Assembly (NCBI GenBank): GCA_964448115.1
Contig: CAYUVA010000010.1
Span: 71,020 to 88,693, forward strand
Direction of reading: 5' to 3'
Length of the DNA stretch: 17,674 nucleotides
Origin: CAYUVA01 sp964448115 [NCBI: uncultured bacterium]
GTDB lineage: Bacteria > CAYUVA01
Each line of letters starts with the position of its first letter. Position 1 is the first letter of the stretch. Under the pieces are notes generated by a model. It saw only the letters and a list, made by a program, of their open reading frames with translations, was not told the DNA's origin and did no database searches. The translations under genes were made by a program, and so were the position numbers. Of the stretch, positions 1-8,128 are shown in pieces.

Positions 1-563
1 GCGAGGAACTGCACCTCAGGGTGAAACTTCAAGCCCTTGGCTCCCTTTTTAATATGGTCGTCCATGTTCTGCTTCCATTTGGGATTAAGCGGGTGCACCG
101 AACAATATGGGATCAGCCTTTCATGCCCTGAAATATGGCGCAGGATCATCTCGGAACTCCTGGAGAAGATAGGCAACTCCACGGCAAGAACCACGCTTTT
201 TTTTACACCCATACGATCCATCTCCTTGAGCATATTGGGGATAGTATGAGTGGCATGTTTGCCTTTAGCTGTGTAGAGACATTTCTTTAGATCATCCTGA
301 ACTGCCTCCTCACGGTTTACCAGCATGTTCTTGCCCGAATATAGCTCCATATAGACAGGCTCACCCCTTAGAGCAAAGTAATACTCAACATAAGGAGTCT
401 CTCTTGTAAGATCCACCGGGGGAGCAATGAAGTATGTCATGCCCAGGTGGGTGTGGAAGTCAACAATAGGGGGAAGTTCCTTTGCCGCCAAGAAGGGCAT
501 ACCGCTCTTTTCAACATCGAAGTACTCCAGGTTAGTCAGGTCAATGCAATTTTTGAAGAACAT
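1..563 (-). CDS. Amidohydrolase-family (amidohydrolase 2 type) metal-dependent hydrolase, N-terminal part only
   Basis: This is an open frame of 187 codons running from an ATG at 561-563 off the left edge, so the C-terminal part is missing. After about 33 lead residues comes IVDFHTHLG (H37 and H39), the HxH metal-binding motif after strand 1 of the amidohydrolase TIM barrel. Further on is GAKGLKFHP (about residues 174-182), typical of the PF04909 group. The family usually hydrolyses C-N bonds or decarboxylates small carboxylates in the cytoplasm; the substrate here cannot be told. A GGAG lies 5 nt before the ATG. The gene starts 14 nt after the stop of the FHA/TPR gene on the same strand, so the two are probably cotranscribed. 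The family call is firm; the function is open. Confidence 0.8.
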   Translation of the reverse strand, partial: MFFKNCIDLTNLEYFDVEKSGMPFLAAKELPPIVDFHTHLGMTYFIAPPVDLTRETPYVEYYFALRGEPVYMELYSGKNMLVNREEAVQDDLKKCLYTAKGKHATHTIPNMLKEMDRMGVKKSVVLAVELPIFSRSSEMILRHISGHERLIPYCSVHPLNPKWKQNMDDHIKKGAKGLKFHPEVQFL

Positions 564-577
564 AACAGCTCCAACTT

Positions 578-2929
578 TTATTTACGAATTTCATCTATCC
601 TTTTGGTTGCCTTTTTATAGTACTCGTGCTCAGGTGGCGCAATCTCAAGCACTTTCATGTATTTGGTCAAAGCTTCCTGGGGCGCGTGTGGTTCAAGTAT
701 ATAGCCCTCCCGATAGTATGCCTTGACCTCTCGATCTATCTTGCCTACGCCATTTAAGGCATCCATATTATCGGGCTCGATCTTAAGGGCTCTCATATAA
801 TAGCGGTAAGCTCCCTTTGTATCACCGGAAGCCATCGCCTGGTTGGCGAACTGTATAAGGCTGCTAACCGCCGTCTCGGCGTAGGTCTTGTAAAAATAGC
901 TATTCTTTTGGGGAGCTATTTTCATATCTACCAAAACGAGGTCGATCGCCCTTTCTCCAGCAAGGCTCAGATCATCCTGTTGTTTTGCCTTTTTGAAGCC
1001 CTGCAGGTGGTTCAGCATCTCGTTGATCAGATTATTCTTCTCGATAGCCTCCTGTTTGAGGGGATCGCTCCTGGAGATCCTTAAGTCAAGAGTTTTCTTG
1101 TACTCCTTCAAGGCACCCTGTGCATCTCCTTTTAGATATAGGGACATGGCTTGCTTGTTATACCTCTTGCCAAGTGCATAGGAGGAAGGACCCACAGATT
1201 TCGGCTTTTTATCCGGAGCACTCATGGCAAGCTCTGCTTGGTCTATCTTTTTTATAACATCGGTATTGGTTGGATCCACCCTGAGGACTATGTTGTACTC
1301 ATCGATAGCATCCGAGTATTGTTTTTGAGCCATGTATTGATCGCCTTTTTCTATATGCTCCTGGACATAAGCATTTATGGCTGCTTTTATATCACTCTGA
1401 GCAGCCGAGTAGTAAACGCTGGTCTCTGGTATCTGTTTGAGTATCTCAGCTCCATCGAGATATAGCTTGCCCTCGATCCTCATCTTGCCTTGTTTGTATG
1501 TCTGGCGATTCTTCTTCTCTCGGTTGGCGATTTCGAGAAGTTGCATAGCCTCGATATGCTGGGGGTCTATTTCTAGTATTGCGTTGCACTTGGCGGCGAC
1601 TTCCTCCCAGTCATGGATGCGATGCGCCTCCTTGGCTTCGTTGAGGTATTGATAAACCTGCGCGCTGATATCGATCTTACCACCCATATCTATCGGTATA
1701 GAGGGGGTATCTGGACCCAACTGGTTGACTATGAGGTTTCCACCCAAGATGAGCACAAAAATTGCTGCCACGCCGATCAATATGATTCTGAGCTTATTTA
1801 CCGGCTTTTTATCCTCCTCTTCGTCACCAGTATCCCTTTTCTTCAGGGTGAAGGCTTTACCCGGCTCCACGAACTGAGAAACGATCGAGCCGAAGATGAT
1901 CTCGTCTCCATGCTTGATATCAGCCTCTCCGACCAGCTCTCCATTTACCTTGACGCCATTTAGGCTGTCTTGATCTTGTATCCAGTATCTCCCCTCCTCG
2001 TGGTAGATGATGGCATGGGTTCGGGAGATCGATTCCTCCTGGATTATGATGTCATTGCCCACCTCTCTTCCGATGGTTATAACATCCTTATTTATAGGAA
2101 ATTCAGAGCCGAAGAATTTCTCGCCAACGATGACCAGCTTTGGATGCTCGCCGGTTTCTTCCTCATCGAGCACCTCGGTGAAATCGCCCTCTTTTCTTGC
2201 CATGCCAGGATCGGTCGCATCGTCCTCATCGATCGTTTTCACTCCCTCTGGCAGGTAGAATCTAAGGTCAAAGCCGCCGATCTTTATATCGTTATCGCCG
2301 CTTAGCTCCAGTGATTGAACAATCTTTCCATCAACAAAGGTGCCGTTGGAGCTGTTCAGATCCTCGATGTAGTACCTGCCTCCCTCATGTTTTATCCTGG
2401 CATGTCGAGCGGAGACAAGCTTATCATTGAGCCTTATATCACATGCCTTTTCCCTGCCTATTAACAGGGTTTCCTGGCGCATATTGTACTGTCTCTCAAC
2501 TCTTCCTTCCCTCATAACCACCAAAATAGGAAGCGAATAATCGAGTTTCTCTTCCTGCTCTATAGGGGTGATATCCTCCAGGTCAACATCCTGCTCGCTA
2601 CCATCGACCTTGACAGCCTTTACCTCCTCGGTTTCTGTCATGTCCGATAGGCTGAACTCGAATCCGAACCTGCCGATGGTGATCTTGTCCCCTTCTCGTA
2701 ATCGCTCGTAGTTTACCTTGATCTTGTTAACGATGGTGCCGGCTTCGCTTTCCATATCCTCGATATAAAAGGCGCCATCCTCAAAAGAGATACGACAATG
2801 TTGGGCAGACACAGAGCTATCCTCGAGGATAATGTCATTATCGTTGCCGCTACCAATGGTGGTTATACCCTTCTTGATGGGGAATCTTCTCGATTTCTCA
2901 GCGTCTCCCAGCAGTATCAGCGTTGGCAT
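578..2929 (-). CDS. Triple-FHA, single-pass membrane, TPR-repeat protein
   Basis: The 783-residue protein has three forkhead-associated (FHA) domains at about 2-95, 133-226 and 263-355, one membrane helix at about 380-402, and a C-terminal half (about 418-783) of TPR-like helical repeats. FHA domains bind phosphothreonine peptides. FHA2 keeps the key residues (IGRE 157-160, SARH 173-176, SSNG 193-196), as does FHA3 (IGRE 286-289, SRTH 302-305, SLNG 322-325). FHA1 has IGSG (25-28) in place of IGR and EAG (62-64) in place of the NG element, so it may not bind phosphopeptide. With FHA domains before the helix they should be cytoplasmic and the TPR half periplasmic, which is inference. An AAGGAG sits only 2 nt before the ATG, unusually close. 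It likely scaffolds a phospho-dependent complex. No Ser/Thr kinase gene is visible in the window. Confidence 0.88.
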   Translation of the reverse strand: MPTLILLGDAEKSRRFPIKKGITTIGSGNDNDIILEDSSVSAQHCRISFEDGAFYIEDMESEAGTIVNKIKVNYERLREGDKITIGRFGFEFSLSDMTETEEVKAVKVDGSEQDVDLEDITPIEQEEKLDYSLPILVVMREGRVERQYNMRQETLLIGREKACDIRLNDKLVSARHARIKHEGGRYYIEDLNSSNGTFVDGKIVQSLELSGDNDIKIGGFDLRFYLPEGVKTIDEDDATDPGMARKEGDFTEVLDEEETGEHPKLVIVGEKFFGSEFPINKDVITIGREVGNDIIIQEESISRTHAIIYHEEGRYWIQDQDSLNGVKVNGELVGEADIKHGDEIIFGSIVSQFVEPGKAFTLKKRDTGDEEEDKKPVNKLRIILIGVAAIFVLILGGNLIVNQLGPDTPSIPIDMGGKIDISAQVYQYLNEAKEAHRIHDWEEVAAKCNAILEIDPQHIEAMQLLEIANREKKNRQTYKQGKMRIEGKLYLDGAEILKQIPETSVYYSAAQSDIKAAINAYVQEHIEKGDQYMAQKQYSDAIDEYNIVLRVDPTNTDVIKKIDQAELAMSAPDKKPKSVGPSSYALGKRYNKQAMSLYLKGDAQGALKEYKKTLDLRISRSDPLKQEAIEKNNLINEMLNHLQGFKKAKQQDDLSLAGERAIDLVLVDMKIAPQKNSYFYKTYAETAVSSLIQFANQAMASGDTKGAYRYYMRALKIEPDNMDALNGVGKIDREVKAYYREGYILEPHAPQEALTKYMKVLEIAPPEHEYYKKATKRIDEIRK

Positions 2930-2988
2930 AGCTCCTTGCCCCCTAGCGGATTAGTTACTACAATAACTATAGATACGAAAAAATCTAC

Positions 2989-3017
2989 TTGGTTCCATAA
3001 GCGTTAAAGATTATACT
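2989..3017 (+). promoter_or_regulatory. Candidate sigma-70-type promoter for the GT2 gene
   Basis: TTGGTT (2989-2994), a 17-nt spacer, then TATACT (3012-3017, five of six matches to the -10 consensus). Transcription would begin near 3024, about 55 nt before the ATG of the glycosyltransferase gene. An AAGCGTT half-site lies in the spacer. Confidence 0.45.
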
Positions 3018-3055
3018 TGAACAAGCAGGCTTATTCAATTGAAAACGCTTAAGCG
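2999..3055. promoter_or_regulatory. Inverted repeat and palindrome at the GT2 promoter (possible operator)
   Basis: AAGCGTT (2999-3005) is repeated in inverted form as AACGCTT (3044-3050). The second copy overlaps a perfect 10-bp palindrome, CGCTTAAGCG (3046-3055). The first half-site lies between the proposed -35 and -10 boxes and the second lies in the leader, as expected for a repressor operator. No regulator is identified. Confidence 0.35.
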
Positions 3056-3078
3056 ATGTACCAGAGGCGAAATTGCTG

Positions 3079-4002
3079 ATGAAAGCTAGTATTATAATTC
3101 CGACCTACAATCATGCCCAATATATTATCAAAGCGGTCGAAAGTGCCTTGAATCAGCGGTTCGAGCATGATTTCCAGGTAATTGTGGTCGATGATGGCTC
3201 AACAGATGATACAAGAAATGTGTTGCAACCATTTATGAAAAAGATCATTTACCACTACCAGGAAAACCAAGGCTTATCGAGTGCACGAAATGCGGGTATA
3301 AAGCTGGCACATGGTGATTACCTGCTTTTTCTGGATGCAGATGACATCATCGCTGAAGACATGCTCAGGATTATGTTAAAAGCAATGGAGGATAATCATA
3401 AGTTCATCGCAACGGTATGTAAACATAAATATTTTACGGAAACACCCGATACTTGCCATGAAGAACAGGATTTAACTTTCCAGATCATAAAGCATGGTGA
3501 TCTGCTGCATCATAATCTTATGCCAATAAATAGTGTCCTATTCAAAAGTGAGGTTTTTGCCAAAGTCGGCTTGTTTGACCCGAAGTTAACCAGCCTAGAG
3601 GACTGGGATTTCCACCTACGAGCTACCATGATCGGTGATTATCTGGTGATAAACAATACCTTGGCTTATGTGCGGAAGCATCCCAACCAGATGAGCGCGA
3701 ACCGAAAAAGGATGTTCAAGGCGACAGTTGATGTTTACCAAAAGGTCATAAAGTACTCTCAAGAATGGCGGGCACAGCTCGAACATTTGCTGGATAAATC
3801 CCCCAACTTCGATGTCTGGTTCTTGATCATGCTTAAAAATAATAAATCAGAGCTTAGGGCACGATTGATACAATGGATTAAGGCGCATCCTCTTAAGGTG
3901 AAACTACCTGTATTCCTGTTGCTTAGTCTTTTAACATACCATCTTGCGATTGGGATCATTTTTGTAAAACGCCAGTTTTTTCAAGTGGTCAAAGGTATTT
4001 AA
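3079..4002 (+). CDS. Family 2 glycosyltransferase
   Basis: The 307-residue protein opens with KASIIIPTYNH, the classic first strand of a GT-A fold GT2 enzyme. VVDDGSTDD (about 36-44) contacts the nucleotide sugar, NQGLSSARNAG (about 63-73) follows, and FLDADD (about 84-89) carries the metal-binding DxD-type motif. EDWDFHLRA (about 174-182) fits the acceptor/catalytic ED region. A hydrophobic stretch at about 276-296 near the C-terminus may anchor it to the membrane. It should transfer a sugar from a nucleotide donor to a surface glycan or lipid-linked acceptor; donor and acceptor are unknown. AGAGG at 3063-3067 lies 5 nt before an in-frame TTG (3073) and 11 nt before this ATG, so a start two codons earlier is possible. 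It is a lone gene, convergent with the kinase gene 17 nt away, and looks AT-richer than the sdh operon. Confidence 0.9.
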   Translation: MKASIIIPTYNHAQYIIKAVESALNQRFEHDFQVIVVDDGSTDDTRNVLQPFMKKIIYHYQENQGLSSARNAGIKLAHGDYLLFLDADDIIAEDMLRIMLKAMEDNHKFIATVCKHKYFTETPDTCHEEQDLTFQIIKHGDLLHHNLMPINSVLFKSEVFAKVGLFDPKLTSLEDWDFHLRATMIGDYLVINNTLAYVRKHPNQMSANRKRMFKATVDVYQKVIKYSQEWRAQLEHLLDKSPNFDVWFLIMLKNNKSELRARLIQWIKAHPLKVKLPVFLLLSLLTYHLAIGIIFVKRQFFQVVKGI

Positions 4003-4019
4003 AGGCAAGATAAAATGCC

Positions 4020-5828
4020 CTAGTCCTCATTTTGTTCAGCTTCTTTGATTGGAAGTATGATATTGAAACTCGCTCCCCCTTCTGGGCGGTTGCGCACCGT
4101 AACCAAGCCATCGTGATCCATGATGATCCGCTGAACGATCGCTAAACCCAATCCGGTGCCTTCCTTGTGCCCCTTGACAAAGGGAGTGAATACTCTATCT
4201 ATTATTTTTTCTGGAATACCCGGTCCGGAGTCCTCAAAGTTTATTATCATCCGTCTTTGTTGTTCAAGATCGCCAATCACCTCGGCACTGACCTTGATAA
4301 CCCCAGTTCCTTCCATAGCCCTGATTGCGTTAGTGAATAGGTTTGTGAACACCTGCGCCATCATGGTCGCATCAGCCCTGAGATAAGGCAAATCATCCGG
4401 GATATCGAGATGTATATCAAGCCTATGTTCCTTGTCTCTTAATAGACACCCTTGTGCTATATCCTCAAGTAACACCTTGAGATCGACTTCATCCAGGATC
4501 GGCTTTGGCATGTCGGTAAAGCTGCTCAAGCGAACGATTTTCTCTTTGATATAATTGATATTTTTCTCTGTATCTTTAATATACTTTACAGGTTCTGAGT
4601 ATTCAGCATAGAATTCCTCTAGCAGTTCCGCCTCGAGATAACTTAGATTATAGGTGATATTGTTAAGCGGATTGCGGATCTCATGAGCCAGCCCCTCTAT
4701 GATGGACTTCCATGCCGATACTTGTTGGTATTGGATAATGCGCATTCTCGCATCGTTCAGATCCCGGATCATGCTATTGAATGACCTAACCAGGATACCA
4801 ATCTCATCGTGGGAGGTGATATCGATTTGTTCGAGATGATCATTAAGGATAACCCGTTCGCTTGCCTCGGAGAGTGCCAAGATAGGCTTAGTTATTCTGT
4901 TTCCGATGACCGATCCCAGGATCGTCGCAAGAATTATTCCCATTATCCCGGCTATAATAAAGTAAAAAACCATTCTTTTTAGTGTCTCATTAAGCTGCAT
5001 GTCATCATAGATAATATATAATGTGGGCTGGTCGGATGGCGCTGGAATACCTTTTTTGCTGGTTATTTGGTGCACAATGTTTAAAAGAGCTATCTTTTCT
5101 ACAAAGTACGACCTGTCGTTGCCCTTCACCCTTTTATCTATGACTATCGAGTACGGAATGCTTTGAATAACATGTTCCGGGATCGGTTCATTCGCATAGG
5201 CGGCTAGATACCCGGTATCTTTTTGCATTAGCGCAAGGTCAGCTCCTAACAGCTTGGCATAGCCTTGCAATTGTCGTTGATCGAACTTGATGCCACCGCA
5301 AATAATAAGCTCCATATCACCGACTTTCACAGGCAAGGATGCCTGAAGGCTAATACTGGCTTCGTTATAGATCTTTTCCATTCTGAAAAAAGGAATACCG
5401 GGATAGGTTCTGGCTGCATGCAGATCCAGTGAGTCTGTTTCGGTTATCTTGCCCGGCTCATGTCCGCTGGAGAGAACCACACCCTCATCATCCAGGATAT
5501 CGAGAAGGGTTAGGTTGTATTTTCGCATAAGCGTCTCTGCAGTATTCCATGTATAATCGGGATTATGAGGATCTGAGGCTAATAATCTCAGTTGTTCATC
5601 AGTTACTATTCTGTCCAAGTTATGCTCGATCTCCCTTAGTTGTTGATTAAGCTGCAGCTTGATAAGCTCAGCGGAGTGATGCAAGCGAGCGTTAAGCTGT
5701 GCATAAAATATCTTGGAAATGTGCCTATAGACCAATAGCAGAGTTACTAACAGGGCGATGACTACAACCGCGGATATGGAGAGAACATATTTATGCTTAA
5801 GGCTGTTTATAAACGGTATCTTCAACAC
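4020..5828 (-). CDS. Membrane sensor histidine kinase (HAMP-HisKA-HATPase), no cognate regulator in window
   Basis: The 602-residue kinase has a first membrane helix at about 14-34, an extracytoplasmic sensor region of about 250 residues, a second helix at about 286-309, and HAMP at about 310-362. The H-box AHEIRNPLNN carries the phosphoacceptor H382. The ATPase domain shows an N-box (NLFTNAIRAM, 496-505), a G1 box (DSGPGIP, 533-539) and a G2 box (GTGLGLAIV, 557-565). It ends without a receiver domain. The AHEIRNPL-type H-box is common in NtrB/AtoS-like kinases. The start is GTG (TTG follows at once); no clear Shine-Dalgarno sequence precedes it. It begins 45 nt after the lipoprotein gene on the same strand, so cotranscription and shared sensing are likely. 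The ligand and the partner regulator are unknown. Confidence 0.93.
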   Translation of the reverse strand: MLKIPFINSLKHKYVLSISAVVVIALLVTLLLVYRHISKIFYAQLNARLHHSAELIKLQLNQQLREIEHNLDRIVTDEQLRLLASDPHNPDYTWNTAETLMRKYNLTLLDILDDEGVVLSSGHEPGKITETDSLDLHAARTYPGIPFFRMEKIYNEASISLQASLPVKVGDMELIICGGIKFDQRQLQGYAKLLGADLALMQKDTGYLAAYANEPIPEHVIQSIPYSIVIDKRVKGNDRSYFVEKIALLNIVHQITSKKGIPAPSDQPTLYIIYDDMQLNETLKRMVFYFIIAGIMGIILATILGSVIGNRITKPILALSEASERVILNDHLEQIDITSHDEIGILVRSFNSMIRDLNDARMRIIQYQQVSAWKSIIEGLAHEIRNPLNNITYNLSYLEAELLEEFYAEYSEPVKYIKDTEKNINYIKEKIVRLSSFTDMPKPILDEVDLKVLLEDIAQGCLLRDKEHRLDIHLDIPDDLPYLRADATMMAQVFTNLFTNAIRAMEGTGVIKVSAEVIGDLEQQRRMIINFEDSGPGIPEKIIDRVFTPFVKGHKEGTGLGLAIVQRIIMDHDGLVTVRNRPEGGASFNIILPIKEAEQNED

Positions 5829-5873
5829 GAGCGGACTTTTTTATCTTTGGGCAAATATTAAACCTCAGGATAA

Positions 5874-7928
5874 TCAGTTAAGCTGAATGAACCTCCCTTG
5901 ATTTACGCCTATAAGAAATAATTCTTTCCTTGCCAGATTGCCCTCCAGGCGGTCGATAAATCCACTGGCTCCGATAAAGTTTTTTGTCTCCCTCAGGCAC
6001 CGGTACAGATTCTCTCTTGAGCTGTTACCATCCCGGATGCAGTGTATCATCATCATGGCAGCATCATAAGCCTGGGCAGTAATGATATCCGGATTCGATT
6101 TATAGCGTTGCCTATATTTAAGTACAAAGCTATGGGTATATGGATTATCGCTGTGCAGGAAAAAGCCATCAGCGAAGACTACTGAATCGACATAATCATC
6201 TCCGATCTCGATCAGCTCTGTCGAATTCCACCCGTTCCACCCTAACAGGGCAACATCTTCGATCTCGTAATATAACAATTGAGGGATGATCTGTGCAGCC
6301 TTCTGGGCGTAATCAGGTATAAATAGACCGTCGAAATCTGCTTGTTTTAGCTGTTCAATAAGTCCCTTAAAGTCAGTGGCGGTTGGTTCATAAGGTAAAG
6401 CGATAGCCAGTTGCCCTCCCCTTTGAGATAGTCGATCTAAGAAATGCTCGGTGAGCAGCTTTCCTATTGGATTCTCTGGGTAAAGAACCGCCAAGTTATA
6501 TATACCAAGAATGTCCACTGCGAAATCGACCATGGAATAAGCCTGATCTTGCATGGTAATTCCATTATAAAATAGGTAAGTAAGGTTGATGTCCTCAATA
6601 GGGGGCACGCCAGGGCTGATAGCTGCCGTCTGGTATTCCCCAAGCACGCCTTGTATAGCAATTACATATCGATTTAATAGAGGTCCGATGATCCCGATAG
6701 CTCCATCATCGATTATAAGCGACCTGGCGGCGGCAATTGATTGTTCGGCATCGCCACCGCTGTCTTCAACAACTATCTCTATAGGAAAATCCTTAGCTCT
6801 GGCATTATACTCGGCGACTGCCAGTTCTATGCCTTGAAGGGCTTTTTCTCCAAAGCCGGCAGCAGCGCCGGTCAGTGGAAGCAAAACGCCAATGCGGTTC
6901 TTTTTTACCCGTTGGTTGAGCCTAGCTAGCTTGATTCGCTCTTCAACCCAATCCTGGTCGTAAATATCAAGCTTGCCATAGATGCTCTCCAACCTGGCGA
7001 GCAATTCCAATTCAAGAGCGTATTCCTGTTTGGAGTCAAGATAGTCGATCAACTTGCGGGTGAAATAATACCCTAGCAGGGTGCCATCGAGCTTTTGGGA
7101 TAGTTTTAGGTTTTGGGGAGACCCTGAATTATGAATGTAGATATCTATCAAGCCGAGAATAACCTCCTCATGTTGCTTGAGATCTTCATCATCCATCATG
7201 ATTAGGGTATCAGGAATCTCGGTAAACATTGAGCTAGAGGCTTGCAATTTTGCTAGCTTCAAGATTGCCTGGGAGTAGTTCTTAGTCTTTGGTGGTAAGT
7301 CAAGCGCCTGCTGATAGCTCTTGGCTGCTTTTTCGGTCAAGCCTAGTCTCAACTGGCAATCGCCTAGGTTGAGTAGGCTATTAAGTAGTTCATCCGCTGT
7401 TTCGGCTTTAGCAACGAGCTGCTCATAGACTTTAGCCGCTGACTGGTAATCATTGATTTCCCTGTAAATCTTGGCAAGAAGCCCAAGCCCCTCGTTTTGT
7501 AGCTCTAACTGGTATCCATCTCTCGGCGTGAGCCTGGATAGTTTCTCCAGGGCGGATAGTGCGCCTATTAGATCAGATGATCGGTATCGGCAATCACCCA
7601 GCATATACAGGGCTTTAATGTTGTTTTGGGCAATAAAGTACCTGTTGAAGAAACGATCCAGGTAATGGATCGATTGGTTGCAATCCCCTATTTGATAAGT
7701 GATCTTGGCTAATTGAAAGTTAGCTTGACCAGCAAATTCGCTCTCAGGATGCTGCTGAATGACCTTGTTATATACCGAGATTGCCTCGTCTAGCTTACCT
7801 TGTTGAAGGTAATTCTCTGCGGTTTGGATATCTCTTTGCGACTTACTAATGGCACAGCTACTTAAAAACGCACAAGACAGCAGGAGAACAACCTGTAAAG
7901 CTCCAACTTTAGTAACTCGCATCATCAT
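5874..7928 (-). CDS. Lipoprotein with TPR repeats and type 1 periplasmic ligand-binding domain (penicillin-binding protein activator / LpoA-like layout)
   Basis: The 684-residue protein has a lipoprotein signal peptide with lipobox LSSC (acylated C25). TPR-like repeats span about 33-330. A Leu/Ile/Val-binding-protein type domain starts at NRIGVLLPLTGAAAGFGEKA (about 344-363) and includes IIGPLLNR (about 413-420) and YPENPIG. Lipid anchor, TPR and type 1 binding fold is the layout of LpoA, the outer-membrane activator of penicillin-binding protein 1A; the binding fold alone also occurs in amino-acid ABC transporters. No permease or ATPase gene is nearby, and the next gene downstream is a sensor kinase, so a role in envelope sensing or cell-wall control is more likely than transport. 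Three ATG codons open the frame (7920-7928). AAGGA lies 11 nt before the first. A promoter candidate lies just upstream. Confidence 0.85.
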   Translation of the reverse strand: MMMRVTKVGALQVVLLLSCAFLSSCAISKSQRDIQTAENYLQQGKLDEAISVYNKVIQQHPESEFAGQANFQLAKITYQIGDCNQSIHYLDRFFNRYFIAQNNIKALYMLGDCRYRSSDLIGALSALEKLSRLTPRDGYQLELQNEGLGLLAKIYREINDYQSAAKVYEQLVAKAETADELLNSLLNLGDCQLRLGLTEKAAKSYQQALDLPPKTKNYSQAILKLAKLQASSSMFTEIPDTLIMMDDEDLKQHEEVILGLIDIYIHNSGSPQNLKLSQKLDGTLLGYYFTRKLIDYLDSKQEYALELELLARLESIYGKLDIYDQDWVEERIKLARLNQRVKKNRIGVLLPLTGAAAGFGEKALQGIELAVAEYNARAKDFPIEIVVEDSGGDAEQSIAAARSLIIDDGAIGIIGPLLNRYVIAIQGVLGEYQTAAISPGVPPIEDINLTYLFYNGITMQDQAYSMVDFAVDILGIYNLAVLYPENPIGKLLTEHFLDRLSQRGGQLAIALPYEPTATDFKGLIEQLKQADFDGLFIPDYAQKAAQIIPQLLYYEIEDVALLGWNGWNSTELIEIGDDYVDSVVFADGFFLHSDNPYTHSFVLKYRQRYKSNPDIITAQAYDAAMMMIHCIRDGNSSRENLYRCLRETKNFIGASGFIDRLEGNLARKELFLIGVNQGRFIQLN

Positions 7929-7952
7929 GAACCATCTTATCCTTTTGGGTAG

Positions 7953-7981
7953 AATATGACAAAAGGCGCTGATGCTGTCAA
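7953..7981 (-). promoter_or_regulatory. Candidate promoter for the TPR/ligand-binding lipoprotein and kinase genes
   Basis: Reading the minus strand, a perfect TTGACA (7981-7976) is followed by a 17-nt spacer and CATATT (7958-7953, four of six matches). Transcription would start near 7946, about 18 nt before the first ATG. Confidence 0.45.
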
Positions 7982-7992
7982 TTGGTCAGCCT

Positions 7993-7998
7993 TATAAT
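7993..7998 (+). promoter_or_regulatory. Isolated perfect -10 box, TATAAT
   Basis: A consensus -10 hexamer facing the TPR/PD40 lipoprotein gene. No good -35 box lies 16-18 nt upstream, so it may need an activator or may be chance. Confidence 0.25.
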
Positions 7999-8046
7999 AC
8001 AGGATATCATTCATTCCGATGCTATGGTCTAGGAACGAATCCGATC

Positions 8047-8075
8047 TTGACACCAGGTTAGGAATAATCTAGTGT
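8047..8075 (+). promoter_or_regulatory. Candidate promoter for the TPR/PD40 lipoprotein gene
   Basis: A perfect TTGACA (8047-8052), a 17-nt spacer, then TAGTGT (8070-8075, a poor -10). Transcription would begin near 8082, after the in-frame GTG at 8072. If right, this supports the ATG at 8129 as the true start. Confidence 0.3.
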
Positions 8076-8128
8076 ATCCATTTGACATTAGACATGAAGG
8101 TTGCTTGTTAATATTGATTAAAGGTGCC

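Noticed and set aside
2930-3000. Minus-strand promoter for the FHA gene using TATAGT
   Set aside because: No acceptable -35 hexamer at 16-18 nt; left uncalled.
4003-4019. GGCA...TGCC mini-hairpin between the convergent GT2 and kinase genes
   Set aside because: A 4-bp stem with an 8-nt loop is too weak to call a terminator.
5874-7928. Branched-chain amino acid ABC transporter binding protein
   Set aside because: The fold matches, but the TPR half, lipid anchor and lack of permease or ATPase genes make a transporter role unlikely.
8072-8128. GTG start adding 19 residues to the TPR/PD40 lipoprotein
   Set aside because: The ATG at 8129 has a ribosome binding site and a proper lipoprotein signal peptide; the extension has neither and would bury the signal peptide.
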